Positions 9,731 through 19,071 are shown, numbered from the stretch's first letter. The stretch: 57,909 nt of DNA from Maricaulis alexandrii (GCF_005871165.1 NZ_SWKP01000012.1:1-57909), one strand, 5' to 3'. Notes: a model not told the origin generated them from the letters alone. Numbers and translations: made by a program.

Positions 9731-11071
9731 ATGGCTTCAGCAGCTGAACAGCTTGCACAAAACATGAGTTTCAGCTCCTTCGCGAAAGCGAAGGAGCTGC
9801 AACAACGTATCCTGTTCACGATCGGGATCCTGATCGTGTACCGCATCGGGACCTTCGTTCCGATCCCGGGCATCGACCCGGAACAGTATGCGCGGGTATT
9901 CGAACAGTTTCAGGGCGGGTTCCTGAGCATGTTCAACACGCTGGGCGGCGGTGCCGTCGAGCGTATGGCGATTTTTGCGCTCAATGTGATGCCGTACATC
10001 TCGGCGTCGATCATCATGCAGCTCATGTCCGCCACCATTCCCTCTCTCGAGAAGATGAAGAAGGAAGGCGGCGAGCAGGGGCGTCAGCAGATCAACCAGT
10101 ACACCCGGTATCTCACCGTGGTTCTGGCCACCGGCCAGGCGCTGGCGATCGCGATTCCCATGGGCAGCGTGAATGCGGACGGCCTGTCTCTGGCTGTGCA
10201 CCCGGGACCGTTCTTCATCGTGTCGACGGTGACGACCCTGGTGGGCGGTACGATGCTGCTGCTGTGGCTGGGTGAGCAGATCACCTCGCGTGGCGTCGGC
10301 AATGGCGTTTCGCTGATCATCTTTGCCGGTATCATCTCGGCCGTGCCGGGCCTTCTGGGCAATGCCTTTGGCCAGGCGGCGTCCGGCGCCATTACGCCCG
10401 CCGTCTTCTTCTTCGGCGTCGTGATGGTTCTGGCTGGTCTGGTCCTGGTCGTGTTTGTCGAGCGCTCCCAGCGCCGTCTTCTGGTCCAGTACCCGAAGCG
10501 CCAGCAGGGCAATCGCATGGTGGGCGGTGACACGTCCTTCCTGCCGCTCAAGCTGAATACGGCCGGCGTGATCCCGCCGATCTTCGCTTCCTCGCTTCTT
10601 CTGCTGCCGGCGACGGCGGCCCAGTTCCAGGCCCAGTCCGGCCCGCAATGGCTGCAGACCGTGGTTGCCTATCTGGGTACCGGGTCTCCGCTCTTCCTGA
10701 CGCTCTATGCCGCGCTGATCATCTTTTTCTGCTTCTTCTACACCTCGGTTGTCTTCAACCCGGAAGATACGGCAGACAATCTGCGCAAGTATGGCGGCTT
10801 CCTGCCGGGTATCCGCCCGGGCGCCCGGACCGCCGAGTACATCGATTTCGTGCTGTCGCGTCTGACCCTGATCGGGGCGATCTATCTGGTCATCATCTGC
10901 ATGGTTCCCATGCTGATGGGTGGCGGAGCGGCGATCGCCCTGGGTGGCACGTCCATTCTCATCGTGGTTTCGGTGACGATGGATACCGTGTCCCAGGTCC
11001 AGTCCCACATGCTGGCTCACCAGTATGAGGGCCTGATCAAGAAGTCGAAACTGCGGGGGCGCAAGCGATGA
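9731..11071 (+). CDS. secY: Sec translocon channel subunit SecY
   Basis: Forms the protein-conducting channel of the inner membrane with SecE and SecG. The 446 residues have the ten hydrophobic segments expected, the opening [13 protein letters not shown] just after helix 1, the [14 protein letters not shown] segment and the cytoplasmic loop [19 protein letters not shown]. An in-frame TTG sits one codon before; ATG 9731 is preferred. The stop overlaps the adk start as ATGA. It is the usual last big gene of the spc operon. Confidence 0.98.
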   Translation: MASAAEQLAQNMSFSSFAKAKELQQRILFTIGILIVYRIGTFVPIPGIDPEQYARVFEQFQGGFLSMFNTLGGGAVERMAIFALNVMPYISASIIMQLMSATIPSLEKMKKEGGEQGRQQINQYTRYLTVVLATGQALAIAIPMGSVNADGLSLAVHPGPFFIVSTVTTLVGGTMLLLWLGEQITSRGVGNGVSLIIFAGIISAVPGLLGNAFGQAASGAITPAVFFFGVVMVLAGLVLVVFVERSQRRLLVQYPKRQQGNRMVGGDTSFLPLKLNTAGVIPPIFASSLLLLPATAAQFQAQSGPQWLQTVVAYLGTGSPLFLTLYAALIIFFCFFYTSVVFNPEDTADNLRKYGGFLPGIRPGARTAEYIDFVLSRLTLIGAIYLVIICMVPMLMGGGAAIALGGTSILIVVSVTMDTVSQVQSHMLAHQYEGLIKKSKLRGRKR

Positions 11072-11634
11072 ATATCATTCTGTTCGGACCGCCGGGCTGC
11101 GGGAAGGGGACCCAGGCCAAGCGTCTGGTGACCGAGCGCGGCTGGGTACAGCTCTCCACGGGCGACATGCTGCGTGCAGCGGTTGCGTCCGGTTCCGAAC
11201 TCGGTAATCGCGTGAAGGCGATCATGGATGCTGGCAATCTCGTCTCCGACGCGATCGTCATCGAACTGATCGAGGAACGCCTGCCGGAAGCCGAAGCTGC
11301 GGGCGGGGCCATCTTTGACGGTTTCCCGCGCACCGTGGCCCAGGCTGAAGCCCTGGATGCAGCGCTGGAAAAGCGCTCTACCAAGGTCGACGCAGTCATC
11401 CGTCTTCTGGTGGATGATGCTGAACTTGTGGCCCGCATGGAAAAGCGGGCTGCCGAGGAAGGCCGCGCCGACGACAATATCGAGGCCTTCAAGGTTCGCC
11501 TGAATGCCTACCAGGAGCAGACCGCTCCGCTGCTGCCCTTCTATGCTGATCAAGGCAAGTTGCGGGAAGTGGAGGGGATGGGCTCCATGGAAGATGTCGC
11601 GGCTCGTATCGCCACGGCACTGGATGAGAAGTGA
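11068..11634 (+). CDS. adk: Adenylate kinase, short form
   Basis: Interconverts ATP plus AMP and two ADP in the cytoplasm. Walker A is GPPGCGKGT at residues 7-15; the NMP-binding region includes [11 protein letters not shown] and DGFPRT. At 188 residues it is the short class, in which the long LID domain with possible zinc ligands is replaced by a short loop ([14 protein letters not shown]). The four-base overlap with secY suggests coupled translation, a common pairing in bacteria. Confidence 0.97.
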   Translation: MNIILFGPPGCGKGTQAKRLVTERGWVQLSTGDMLRAAVASGSELGNRVKAIMDAGNLVSDAIVIELIEERLPEAEAAGGAIFDGFPRTVAQAEALDAALEKRSTKVDAVIRLLVDDAELVARMEKRAAEEGRADDNIEAFKVRLNAYQEQTAPLLPFYADQGKLREVEGMGSMEDVAARIATALDEK

Positions 11635-11655
11635 CACACACCTGTTGCAACCCCA

Positions 11656-11685
11656 TTGACGGGGCGGCAACGCTGACTGTAGATA
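11656..11685 (+). promoter_or_regulatory. Candidate sigma-70-type promoter for rpsM-rpsK-rpoA-rplQ
   Basis: TTGACG (11656-11661) and TAGATA (11680-11685) are separated by 18 bases in the 143-base gap between adk and rpsM. A small hairpin, CGCCC with GGGCG around a 10-base loop (11687-11706), lies at the expected start of the transcript. It is the largest gap inside the cluster, so an internal promoter for the alpha genes is reasonable. This is a by-eye match only. Confidence 0.45.
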
Positions 11686-11777
11686 GCGCCCTTCGCGAAA
11701 CGGGCGAGCACATGCGGCGACCGAAAGGTTGCCCATTGGTTCGTCCGTGAATGGCGTTCTGAATTAGGAGATGGAAA

Positions 11778-12146
11778 GTGGCCCGTATTGCCGGCGTCAA
11801 TATTCCGACGAACAAGCGCGTTGAAATCGCGCTTCGCTACATCCACGGCATTGGCCCGGCCAAGGCGAAGGAGATCTGCGAGCAGGTTTCCATCACGCCT
11901 GAGCGCCGTGTCGCTGAACTGACCGACGCAGAGGTCCTGCAAATCCGTGAAGTGATCGATCGCGATCACCTCGTGGAAGGGGATCTGCGCCGTGAAGTGG
12001 CCGTGAACATCAAACGTCTCATGGACCTGGGTAATTACCGCGGCCTGCGCCACCGTCGTGGCCTGCCGGTCCGCGGCCAGCGCACGCACACCAATGCGCG
12101 TACGCGTAAAGGTCCGGCCAAGCCGATTGCCGGCAAGAAGAAGTAG
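11778..12146 (+). CDS. rpsM: 30S ribosomal protein S13
   Basis: Head protein contacting P-site tRNA and S19. The 122 residues start (V/M)[18 protein letters not shown] and end in the basic [20 protein letters not shown] tail. The start codon is GTG, preceded by TAGGAG; no in-frame ATG fits the family N-terminus. First gene of the alpha segment, which lacks rpmJ in front of it. Confidence 0.96.
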   Translation: MARIAGVNIPTNKRVEIALRYIHGIGPAKAKEICEQVSITPERRVAELTDAEVLQIREVIDRDHLVEGDLRREVAVNIKRLMDLGNYRGLRHRRGLPVRGQRTHTNARTRKGPAKPIAGKKK

Positions 12147-12157
12147 GGCCCTGACAG

Positions 12158-12547
12158 ATGGCTAAGGAACCGAGCCGCGTAAAGCGGCGCGAACGTAAGA
12201 ACATCACGTCGGGCGTTGCCCACGTGAATGCCAGCTTCAACAACACCATGGTGACCATCACGGACGCCCAGGGAAATGCGATTTCCTGGTCCTCTGCCGG
12301 TCACATGGGCTTCAAGGGTTCGCGCAAGTCGACCCCGTATGCAGCCCAGATGGCTGCTGAAGACGCTGGCAAGAAGGCAATTGAACACGGCATGAAGACC
12401 CTGGAAGTCAAGGTCTCCGGTCCGGGTTCGGGGCGCGAAAGCGCGCTGCGTGCGTTGCAATCGGTGGGTTTCACCATCACCACCATCCAGGACGTCACGC
12501 CGATCCCGCACAACGGGTGTCGTCCGCCGAAGCGCCGCCGCGTCTAA
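12158..12547 (+). CDS. rpsK: 30S ribosomal protein S11
   Basis: Platform protein lining the mRNA exit. The 129 residues contain [33 protein letters not shown] and the C-terminal [18 protein letters not shown] that is nearly invariant. It follows rpsM by 11 bases. Confidence 0.98.
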   Translation: MAKEPSRVKRRERKNITSGVAHVNASFNNTMVTITDAQGNAISWSSAGHMGFKGSRKSTPYAAQMAAEDAGKKAIEHGMKTLEVKVSGPGSGRESALRALQSVGFTITTIQDVTPIPHNGCRPPKRRRV

Positions 12548-12578
12548 TCCAGACGTTTCGCGCATTTCGCCTGTTGAA

Positions 12579-12598
12579 CGCGCCGCCGCTAAGGCGCG
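12579..12598 (+). other. Hairpin in the rpsK-rpoA gap
   Basis: CGCGCC and GGCGCG pair around an 8-base loop in the 76-base gap before rpoA. There is no T run, so it is unlikely to be a terminator. It may affect RNA stability or the ratio of rpoA to ribosomal protein synthesis; the function is unknown. Confidence 0.35.
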
Positions 12599-12623
12599 CG
12601 GCTGATGAAGGGGCAGTAAGAAC

Positions 12624-13643
12624 GTGATCGAGAAGAACTGGCAAGAACTCATCCGCCCGATGAAGCCGGAAATCGAACCGGGCCACGACCCGGAGCGGCA
12701 TGCGAAGATCATCGCCGAACCGCTGGAGCGTGGCTTCGGCATGACGCTCGGCAATGCGCTTCGCCGCGTGCTGCTGTCCTCGCTCCAGGGCGCGGCCATC
12801 ACCAACGTCCATATTGATGGCGTGGTGCACGAGTTTTCGTCGATCGACGGTGTGCGGGAAGATGTCACTGACATCGTCCTGAACATCAAGCAGATCGCCC
12901 TGCGCATGCATGGTGAAGGCCCCAAACGCGTCGTGCTGAAAAAGTCCGGCCCGGGTGCCGTCACGGCGGGTGATATCGAGGAAACCGCCGACGTCGAGAT
13001 CGTGAACAAGGACTTGGTCCTGTGCACGCTGGACGAAGGTGCCGAGATCCGCATGGAATTCACGGTGAATACGGGCAAGGGCTATGTCCCGTCCGAGCGC
13101 AACCGTCCGGAAGATGCTCCGATTGGCCTGATCGGCGTGGATGCGCTGTACAGCCCGGTCAAGCGCGTCTCCTACAAGGTCGAGAACACCCGTGAGGGCC
13201 AGGTTCTCGATTACGACAAGCTCACGCTTGAAGTGGAGACCGATGGTACGGTCACGCCGGAAGACTCCGTGGCTTTTGCCGCGCGCATCCTGCAGGACCA
13301 GTTCCAGATCTTCATCAATTTCGAGGAAGCCGTCGAGGCCCGCCCGGCCGAGGACGACAAGCCCGAGCTCGACTTCAATCCGGCGCTGCTGCGCAAGGTC
13401 GACGAGCTGGAGCTGTCGGTGCGTTCCGCGAACTGCCTGAAGAACGACAATATCGTCTACATCGGCGACCTGATCCAGAAGTCCGAGGCGGAAATGCTCC
13501 GTACCCCGAACTTCGGCCGCAAGTCGCTTAACGAGATCAAAGAAGTTCTCGCCCAGATGGGTCTCCACCTGGGTATGGAAGCGCCGAACTGGCCGCCGGA
13601 GAACATCGAAGATCTTGCCAAACGTTTTGAGGATCACGTCTAG
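12624..13643 (+). CDS. rpoA: DNA-directed RNA polymerase alpha subunit
   Basis: Scaffold for RNA polymerase assembly and target of activators and UP elements. The 339 residues show the N-terminal dimerisation domain with [25 protein letters not shown] (shown in part as [17 protein letters not shown]), a linker near residues 235-250, and the C-terminal domain with [18 protein letters not shown]. The start is GTG, with GGGG upstream. It is in the usual place between rpsK and rplQ. Confidence 0.98.
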   Translation: MIEKNWQELIRPMKPEIEPGHDPERHAKIIAEPLERGFGMTLGNALRRVLLSSLQGAAITNVHIDGVVHEFSSIDGVREDVTDIVLNIKQIALRMHGEGPKRVVLKKSGPGAVTAGDIEETADVEIVNKDLVLCTLDEGAEIRMEFTVNTGKGYVPSERNRPEDAPIGLIGVDALYSPVKRVSYKVENTREGQVLDYDKLTLEVETDGTVTPEDSVAFAARILQDQFQIFINFEEAVEARPAEDDKPELDFNPALLRKVDELELSVRSANCLKNDNIVYIGDLIQKSEAEMLRTPNFGRKSLNEIKEVLAQMGLHLGMEAPNWPPENIEDLAKRFEDHV

Positions 13644-13688
13644 GCAGCCGCCGGGAGGCGCCTGAACCGGACCTGAGGAGATAAAGCC

Positions 13689-14111
13689 ATGCGTCACGGC
13701 ATCGCACACCGCAAACTCAATCGCACGCACTCGCATCGCAAAGCCATGCTGGCCAATATGGCCTCGTCGCTGATCGAGCACGAGCAGATCGTCACCACCC
13801 TGCCGAAGGCCAAGGAACTGGCCCCGTTCATGGACAAGCTCATCACGCTGGCAAAGCGTGGTGATGTGCACGGCCGCCGTCTGGCCATGTCCCGCATCCG
13901 GAACGAGGACCAGGTCAAGAAGCTGTTCGACACGCTGGGCGGCCGTTATTCCGAGCGCAATGGGGGCTACACCCGCGTGCTCAAGGCCGGCTTCCGTCAC
14001 GGCGACAATGCGCCGATGGCTGTCATCGAGCTGGTTGATCGCGACCCGGAAGCCAAGGGTGCCGTCGACCGGGCCCGTCTGGCGGCCGAAGATGGCATGA
14101 CTGAAGAGTAA
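13689..14111 (+). CDS. rplQ: 50S ribosomal protein L17
   Basis: Large-subunit protein near the tunnel exit. The 140 residues begin [20 protein letters not shown] and include [19 protein letters not shown] and [19 protein letters not shown]. The extra C-terminal residues after [11 protein letters not shown] are common in alphaproteobacteria. GAGGAG is upstream. It is the last gene of the cluster and is followed by a strong terminator. Confidence 0.97.
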   Translation: MRHGIAHRKLNRTHSHRKAMLANMASSLIEHEQIVTTLPKAKELAPFMDKLITLAKRGDVHGRRLAMSRIRNEDQVKKLFDTLGGRYSERNGGYTRVLKAGFRHGDNAPMAVIELVDRDPEAKGAVDRARLAAEDGMTEE

Positions 14112-14137
14112 GCTTCCAGTCAGCACAGGTTCAGGGA

Positions 14138-14169
14138 AAGGCGGCTTTGCTCTTGCAAGCCGCCTTTTT
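14138..14169 (+). terminator. Rho-independent terminator of the ribosomal protein cluster
   Basis: A perfect 10-bp stem AAGGCGGCTT/AAGCCGCCTT around a 9-base loop leads into five T. It sits 26 bases after the rplQ stop and only 21 bases before the next start codon. Confidence 0.92.
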
Positions 14170-14190
14170 CATGTCTCGAACTCGGCCTAT

Positions 14191-15612
14191 ATGGACACCA
14201 TGATCAAACACATCCTGCTTGCCTCCGCCCTCGTCACTGCGCCGGTCGCGGCGCAGGAGACCGGTTTCACCCCCGAAGCCACCTTGCCCCAGGACCGGAT
14301 CGTGCCGGACAGCCGGGCCGAGGTGCAGCTGTCTTTCGCGCCCATTGTCCGCGATGTGACGCCGGCCGTGGTGAATGTCTATTCCCGCCGCGTGGTGCAG
14401 AACCAGCACCCCTTCGCGAATGATCCCTTCTTCTCGCGCATGTTCCGCAGCCAGCCGCAGGAACAGAACTCGCTGGGCTCCGGGGTGATCGTGGATCCTT
14501 CCGGTGTGATCGTGACCAATAATCACGTCGTGGCGAATGCCACCGAATTGCGCGTCGTACTCGCGGATCGCCGCGAGTATGAGGCGGAAATCCTGCTGAC
14601 TGACGAGACAACCGATCTGGCCGTCCTGCGCGTGGAGACGGACGAGCCGCTGCCTGTCCTGAATTACGACATGTCGGGCGATATCGAGGTCGGCGATCTG
14701 GTCCTGGCGATCGGCAACCCCTTCGGCGTCGGCCAGACGGTCACCTCCGGCATTGTGTCGGCCCTGGCGCGGACCGATGTCGGACGCAGTGATTTCGGCT
14801 CCTTCATCCAGACGGATGCGGCGATCAATCCGGGCAATTCCGGCGGCGCCCTCGTGGACATGGATGGCGAACTGGTTGGCGTGAACACGATGATCTTCTC
14901 GCGCTCGGGCGGATCCAACGGGATCGGCTTTGCCATTCCGGTGGAGATGGTCCGCCGTGTCGTGGATACGGCCTTGGGCGAGGGGGAGTTGATCCGGCCC
15001 TGGCTGGGCGCGCGTCTTCAGCCCGTCGACAGTGATCTGGCCCAGGCCCTGGGTCTGGACCGGCCGCGCGGGGCCCTGGTGGGCGAAGTTTATCCCGATG
15101 CCGCCGCGGACGATGCCGGATTGCGCCAGGGCGATGTGATCCTCGCCATCGACGGACGGGATATCAATGACGAGTCCGGTGCCCGGTTCCGGCTGGCGAC
15201 CCGAGCGGCCGGTGATGAAGCACGCTTCACCGTTCTGCGCGGCAGCCGCGAACTCGACCTGGATGTCTTCGTGGAGGCCGCCCCGGGCAATAGCGAACCC
15301 GTGCCCTTCGAGGCGGAAGGCCGCAATCCGTTCAACGGGGCCGGTCTCGTCCAGATGTCGCCGGCCTTCAATGAACGCGTGGGCTTGGACCCCTTCCTGG
15401 ACGGTGTGATCGTGTCAGGCGCGGCCCGCCGCAGTATCGCGGCGCGGTTCGGCTTCCGGCCGGGCGATGTCGTGGTGGAAGTGATGGGTGAGCCCGTGCG
15501 TACGATGGACGATTTGGCAGAGACCCTGATTCGTTATGATGGCGAGCGCGTCTGGCCGGTGGTCATCGAACGCCGGGGACGCCGCTACGAGACGGCGCTG
15601 CAGCTCTATTGA
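14191..15612 (+). CDS. Periplasmic DegP/DegQ-type serine protease
   Basis: Envelope quality-control protease and chaperone. A signal peptide (MIKHILLASALVTAPVAA with cleavage near AQ-ET) is followed by the trypsin-like domain with His112 (TNNHVV), Asp142 (TTDLAVL) and Ser217 (PGNSGGA), then two PDZ domains at about 270-360 and 385-470. The 473 residues are normal for the DegP/DegQ group; which ortholog it is cannot be decided. ATG 14200 is an alternative start that would suit the signal peptide as well. No clear ribosome binding site is present before either ATG. It is convergent with the VOC gene, 16 bases apart. Confidence 0.93.
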   Translation: MDTMIKHILLASALVTAPVAAQETGFTPEATLPQDRIVPDSRAEVQLSFAPIVRDVTPAVVNVYSRRVVQNQHPFANDPFFSRMFRSQPQEQNSLGSGVIVDPSGVIVTNNHVVANATELRVVLADRREYEAEILLTDETTDLAVLRVETDEPLPVLNYDMSGDIEVGDLVLAIGNPFGVGQTVTSGIVSALARTDVGRSDFGSFIQTDAAINPGNSGGALVDMDGELVGVNTMIFSRSGGSNGIGFAIPVEMVRRVVDTALGEGELIRPWLGARLQPVDSDLAQALGLDRPRGALVGEVYPDAAADDAGLRQGDVILAIDGRDINDESGARFRLATRAAGDEARFTVLRGSRELDLDVFVEAAPGNSEPVPFEAEGRNPFNGAGLVQMSPAFNERVGLDPFLDGVIVSGAARRSIAARFGFRPGDVVVEVMGEPVRTMDDLAETLIRYDGERVWPVVIERRGRRYETALQLY

Positions 15613-15628
15613 GTCTCGACCGGCTTGG

Positions 15629-16072
15629 TCAGCGCTTCAGCTCGACCACGCTCCAGACATGCCCGAACGGGTCGCGCAGCTTGCCGTGCCGGCCGAAGAA
15701 TTCCTGCGTCAAAGGGCGCAGGGTTTTCGCGCCGGCGGCCGTGGCCCGCTCGAACCAGGCTTGGGCGTCATCCACATTGAGATTGATGGTGGACGTGGTG
15801 CGGCCGCCCAGGGTCTTCGGTGAGACATTGCCGATCAGGTCATCGGGGTCGGGAAATTCGTCTGCCAGCATCAGGATGCCGCCATTGATGCGCAGGGTGG
15901 CATGTCCCAGCTTGCCCTCGTGCTCGTACCGCTCCAGCACTTCGGCGCCGAAGGCCGTTTCGTAGAAGGTGAGGGCAGCCGCCCCGTCATCCACGCTGAG
16001 ATAGGGCACGACCCGCATCTCGAGGCTGACTTGCTGGGTTTGCGCGACCGGATCGTCCATCTTCGTCGACAT
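15629..16072 (-). CDS. VOC superfamily (glyoxalase/PhnB-like) protein
   Basis: Cytoplasmic protein of the vicinal oxygen chelate fold. The 147 residues have two beta-alpha-beta-beta-beta modules: VVPYLSVDDGAAALTFYETA at the start and NLNVDDAQAWFERATAAGAK in the second, ending LRDPFGHVWSVVELKR. This matches the PhnB/YdhR-like group often annotated as glyoxalase or bleomycin-resistance related; the substrate is unknown. The start at 16072 is set by GGGAGGACAGC directly upstream, rather than an open stretch 14 codons longer. Confidence 0.85.
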   Translation of the reverse strand: MSTKMDDPVAQTQQVSLEMRVVPYLSVDDGAAALTFYETAFGAEVLERYEHEGKLGHATLRINGGILMLADEFPDPDDLIGNVSPKTLGGRTTSTINLNVDDAQAWFERATAAGAKTLRPLTQEFFGRHGKLRDPFGHVWSVVELKR

Positions 16073-16177
16073 GCTGTCCTCCCAGGCAGAGGCCGTCACT
16101 CTAGCACAGTCCAAAATGACTGCGGATAGGCGAGCGGGACAGGTGTGTCCGCGCTCCGCGCGTGGCAGGGTAGGGAT

Positions 16178-17494
16178 ATGAGCACATTGTTCGAATCAGC
16201 CGGCCTTGAGGCCGAGGCGCCGCGTCCGCTCGCGGACCGTCTGCGTCCGCGGACGCTGGATGAAGTCGTCGGACAAGACCATCTCCTCAAGGGGGATGGG
16301 CCGATTGCCCGCATGCGGGCCCAGGGACGACTGGCTTCGCTGATCCTGTGGGGCCCGCCCGGTGTGGGCAAGACGACCACGGCCCGGCTTCTGGCTGAGG
16401 ATAGCGGCCTGGAGTTCGAACCGCTTTCGGCTGTCTTCTCCGGCGTGGCCGATCTCAAGAAGGCGTTCGAGCGAGCCCGGGCCCGGCGGCAATCCGGCCG
16501 CGGCACGCTGCTTTTCGTCGACGAGATACACCGGTTCAACCGCGCCCAGCAGGACGGCTTTCTGCCGGTCGTGGAAGAGGGCGTCGTCACCCTTGTGGGT
16601 GCGACCACGGAGAACCCGTCCTTCGAGCTCAATGCGGCTCTGCTGTCGCGGTGCCAGGTCCTGGTGCTCAAGCGTCTGGACGAGGAGGGGTTGGATCTCC
16701 TCATGGCCCGGGCCGAGCAGGAGATGGACCGGTCCCTGCCGGTGGATGAGAGCGGACGGGCAGCCCTGCGCGGCATGGCGGACGGGGATGGGCGCTATCT
16801 GCTCAATCTGGTCGAGGAGGTCTTCACCTTCGACTTCCCCGAACCGGTCAATGCCCAGCGCCTGGCGCAGCTCCTCAACAAGCGTCCGCAGGCCTATGAC
16901 AAGGACCGGGACGAGCATTACAACCTGATCTCGGCGCTCCACAAATCGGTGCGGGGGTCCGATCCGGATGCGGCGCTTTACTGGTTCGCTCGCATGCTGG
17001 AAGGCGGGGAAGATCCGCTTTTCCTGGCCCGCCGTCTGGTGCGCATGGCGTCGGAAGAAATCGGTTTGGCCGATCCGACCGGACTGATGATCGCGTCTGA
17101 AGCGGCACGGACCTATGAGCGGCTCGGCTCGCCGGAAGGCGAATTGGCCCTGGCGCATGCCGTTGTGCATCTGGCTACGGCACCCAAGTCCAACGCGGTC
17201 TATACGGCCTACAAAAAGGCCCGCCGCCTGGCGAAGGAAACCGGTTCGCTTATGCCGCCGGCTCATATCCTCAATGCGCCGACCAAGCTCATGGAAAGCC
17301 AGGGCTATGGGAAGGGGTATGAATACGACCATGATGTCGAGGGCGGTGTGTCGGGGCAGGACTATTTCCCCGAGGAGATGCGCGAGCGGCCCGTCCTGTA
17401 TGAGCCCAAGGATGTGGGACGCGAAGCGCCGCTGCGCGAGCGTCTGGCCCGGTCACGGGCGCTGCGGGACCAGCGCCGCAAATCGGCTGAATAA
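16178..17494 (+). CDS. rarA: Replication-associated recombination protein RarA (MgsA), AAA+ ATPase
   Basis: Clamp-loader-like ATPase acting at stalled replication forks. The 438 residues have LADRLRPRTLDEVVGQDHLL, Walker A GPPGVGKT (59-66), Walker B LLFVDEIHRF with Asp115-Glu116, and sensor 1 GATTENPSFELN. The C-terminal tetramerisation region includes DAALYWFARMLEGGEDP and GLADPTG. ATG 16178 follows AGGGTAGGGA; the frame is open 11 codons further upstream without support. It is transcribed divergently from the VOC gene. Confidence 0.95.
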   Translation: MSTLFESAGLEAEAPRPLADRLRPRTLDEVVGQDHLLKGDGPIARMRAQGRLASLILWGPPGVGKTTTARLLAEDSGLEFEPLSAVFSGVADLKKAFERARARRQSGRGTLLFVDEIHRFNRAQQDGFLPVVEEGVVTLVGATTENPSFELNAALLSRCQVLVLKRLDEEGLDLLMARAEQEMDRSLPVDESGRAALRGMADGDGRYLLNLVEEVFTFDFPEPVNAQRLAQLLNKRPQAYDKDRDEHYNLISALHKSVRGSDPDAALYWFARMLEGGEDPLFLARRLVRMASEEIGLADPTGLMIASEAARTYERLGSPEGELALAHAVVHLATAPKSNAVYTAYKKARRLAKETGSLMPPAHILNAPTKLMESQGYGKGYEYDHDVEGGVSGQDYFPEEMRERPVLYEPKDVGREAPLRERLARSRALRDQRRKSAE

Positions 17495-17561
17495 AGCGAC
17501 GCTTGCCACGATCGCGGAACCGGAGAATTCTCCTGCCACTTGAAACTCTGGGGGGAATTCA

Positions 17562-17936
17562 ATGAATCCGATTCGTATCAATCTGACGCTGGGATTGCTC
17601 TGGCTGCTGCTGGGCATGTTGCTGGGCGAGCATATGGGGCGCACCGGTGACCACGGGCAAATGCCGACCCATGCCCACATCATGCTGCTGGGCGGCGTGC
17701 TCTCGATCAGCTGGGCCGTGATCTACAAGGTGTTCGAAATCCCGGCCGGTTTGCTGGCTTGGGTCCAGACCGGGTTCCACCAGGTCTCGACCGTCGTGAT
17801 GATCACCGGTCTCTACATGCTCTACGGCCATATGGCGGAAGAAGCGGTTCTGGGGCCGGTCCTCGGCCTGTCCGCGATCGGTGCTGTGGTGTCGGTCTTG
17901 CTGGTGCTCGTGCAGACGCTTCGCACCAAGGTCTGA
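17562..17936 (+). CDS. Small membrane protein with His-rich loop
   Basis: The product has 124 residues and four hydrophobic segments (about 8-24, 40-57, 68-88, 95-118). Between helices 1 and 2 is GRTGDHGQMPTHAHIMLLGG, and helices 3-4 carry FHQVST and YGHMAEE. The HAHxMLLGG pattern recalls single-subunit pieces of heme-copper oxidase subunit I, where such His ligands bind heme or copper; this is a resemblance, not an assignment. GGGGGG lies upstream. The next gene is convergent with no spacer. Confidence 0.75.
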   Translation: MNPIRINLTLGLLWLLLGMLLGEHMGRTGDHGQMPTHAHIMLLGGVLSISWAVIYKVFEIPAGLLAWVQTGFHQVSTVVMITGLYMLYGHMAEEAVLGPVLGLSAIGAVVSVLLVLVQTLRTKV

Positions 17937-18650
17937 TCAAGGCTGTTCGTCGTCCGGTCCGGCGTCTTCGTCGCCGCAGGCTTCACTGACGAAGGCGTCC
18001 GGATCGAGCGGCGGCAGGCCCAGCGCCTCGCGGCGCTCTGCGAGCGCTTCCGGGGCGCGGACCGGGGCGAGGGCGGTTTCACCAGACAGGCAGACAAGGG
18101 CGGTGCCATAGGATTGCGGTGCTTCCTGGCTGACGGCCAGGGCATCGGCCATCTGGGCAAAAGCGAGACCGTCGTAATCGCCATTCAGGGCGACCGGTTC
18201 CAGCGCGGCCACGATCTGAGGACGGGCCGATTCGGCCCGCTCCGCCCAGCGCAAGATGTCCTGGGCCATGCGTGGTTCCTCGGCATAGAGCACGGCGAAG
18301 TCTTCCGGGGTCAGCTGATCCACGGCCCATTGCGTATTGGCGTCCTCGACGGCGGCGATCTGCGGACCGAAGGCCTGCAGGATTTCACCCCGTGCGCCAT
18401 CATCCAGATCAGTGCGGCTGATGACGGGCAAGACGAGCCCGGTCAGATAGCGTTCGCGGGCCTTGCGGGCGGCGAGTTCGGCGGCCAGTTCGCCATAGGC
18501 GGCTGCACGGCCTTCAATGTCAGCAATCAGGGTCGGTGCGTCTGTGGGCACGGCCGGCGCCTCGCTCCCGGTTTCCGCCGGTGGCGTCTCCGGCTCCGGG
18601 GTCGGCGTGTCCTGGACGAGCACAAGGGCAATGAGGGCCGTGAACAACAT
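17937..18650 (-). CDS. DUF6624-family secreted protein
   Basis: A protein of unknown function with 237 residues. A hydrophobic start (MLFTALIALVLVQ) looks like a short signal peptide, followed by a Pro/Glu/Ala-rich linker (to about residue 45). The C-terminal half resembles the DUF6624 pattern: TQWAVDQL..DFAVLYAEEP..., then ALAVSQEAPQSYGTALVC, whose PQxYGT motif marks the family. The ATG at 18650 is preceded by AGGAG at 8 bases. A further open stretch upstream crosses a terminator and is not coding. Confidence 0.75.
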   Translation of the reverse strand: MLFTALIALVLVQDTPTPEPETPPAETGSEAPAVPTDAPTLIADIEGRAAAYGELAAELAARKARERYLTGLVLPVISRTDLDDGARGEILQAFGPQIAAVEDANTQWAVDQLTPEDFAVLYAEEPRMAQDILRWAERAESARPQIVAALEPVALNGDYDGLAFAQMADALAVSQEAPQSYGTALVCLSGETALAPVRAPEALAERREALGLPPLDPDAFVSEACGDEDAGPDDEQP

Positions 18651-18675
18651 GACGCAATCTCCTGACTGGAGCGGC

Positions 18676-18704
18676 AGTCTAGGCGGTTCAGGTTCGCTGC
18701 CAAG
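18676..18704 (-). promoter_or_regulatory. Candidate promoter for the DUF6624 gene
   Basis: On the minus strand CTTGGC and TAGACT are separated by 17 bases, just downstream of the terminator hairpin of the preceding small gene and about 25 bases before the start codon. The match to sigma-70 is partial. Confidence 0.3.
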
Positions 18705-18712
18705 AGCGCAAA

Positions 18713-18751
18713 CAAAAAGCGGGAGCTGTGGGGGCAGCTCCCGCTCTTTTT
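18713..18751 (-). terminator. Strong bidirectional terminator
   Basis: An 11-bp perfect stem AGCGGGAGCTG/CAGCTCCCGCT with a 6-base loop is flanked by A5 on one side and T5 on the other. It can stop minus-strand transcripts of the 33-residue protein gene at 18833-18934 and also any plus-strand transcription entering the region. Confidence 0.88.
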
Positions 18752-18832
18752 GGTGAGGGATCGATCCGACCGGTCTGGGCTGTCTCGTGAGGCGGTGAGG
18801 CAGCCGGGACCGGGATCGTAGCCGTTCAGGTT

Positions 18833-18934
18833 TTAGGCAACCGCGCCGGACAGCGCGATCGTCATGGCCCCAAACACACCGGCCACGAAGAGGATATTGA
18901 TCACCGTCGACAGGGTTGAAGTGACGCGGTCCAT
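18833..18934 (-). CDS. 33-residue membrane protein, copy 1
   Basis: Too short for routine ORF calling. The 33 residues start MDRVTSTLSTVINILFVAGV and consist of a short polar N-terminus and one hydrophobic helix (about residues 9-31). It is a clear paralog of the 33-residue protein at 19170-19271: both share N-x-LFV-x-G-x-FGA-x-x-I-x-LS at the same positions and have identical length. AAGGAC lies 7 bases before the ATG. Its own terminator follows about 80 bases after the stop. The role is unknown; it is probably an inner-membrane small protein. Confidence 0.72.
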   Translation of the reverse strand: MDRVTSTLSTVINILFVAGVFGAMTIALSGAVA

Positions 18935-19051
18935 AATGAAGTCCTTTTCTCTTGGCGAGACCGGGCCCTCCCGGTTCGCGTCTTGGTAAATAAGGACTTA
19001 GCCGAAATCCGGAAGCGCCATTCCGCCAATGCGGCATTGCAAAAATGCATA

Positions 19052-19066
19052 TTAAACGTTTGTTAG
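19052..19066. promoter_or_regulatory. CtrA-box-like sequence TTAA-N7-TTAG
   Basis: TTAA at 19052 and TTAG at 19063 are 7 bases apart, one mismatch from the TTAA-N7-TTAA box bound by CtrA in Caulobacter-like bacteria. It stands in the spacer upstream of the 33-residue copy 1 gene. A by-eye match with one mismatch can arise by chance, though TTAA is rare in this GC-rich sequence. Confidence 0.3.
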
Positions 19067-19071
19067 TATGA

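Noticed and set aside
11635-11777. rpmJ or infA gene between adk and rpsM
   Set aside because: No small frame with L36 or IF1 features was found; absence here is usual in alphaproteobacteria.
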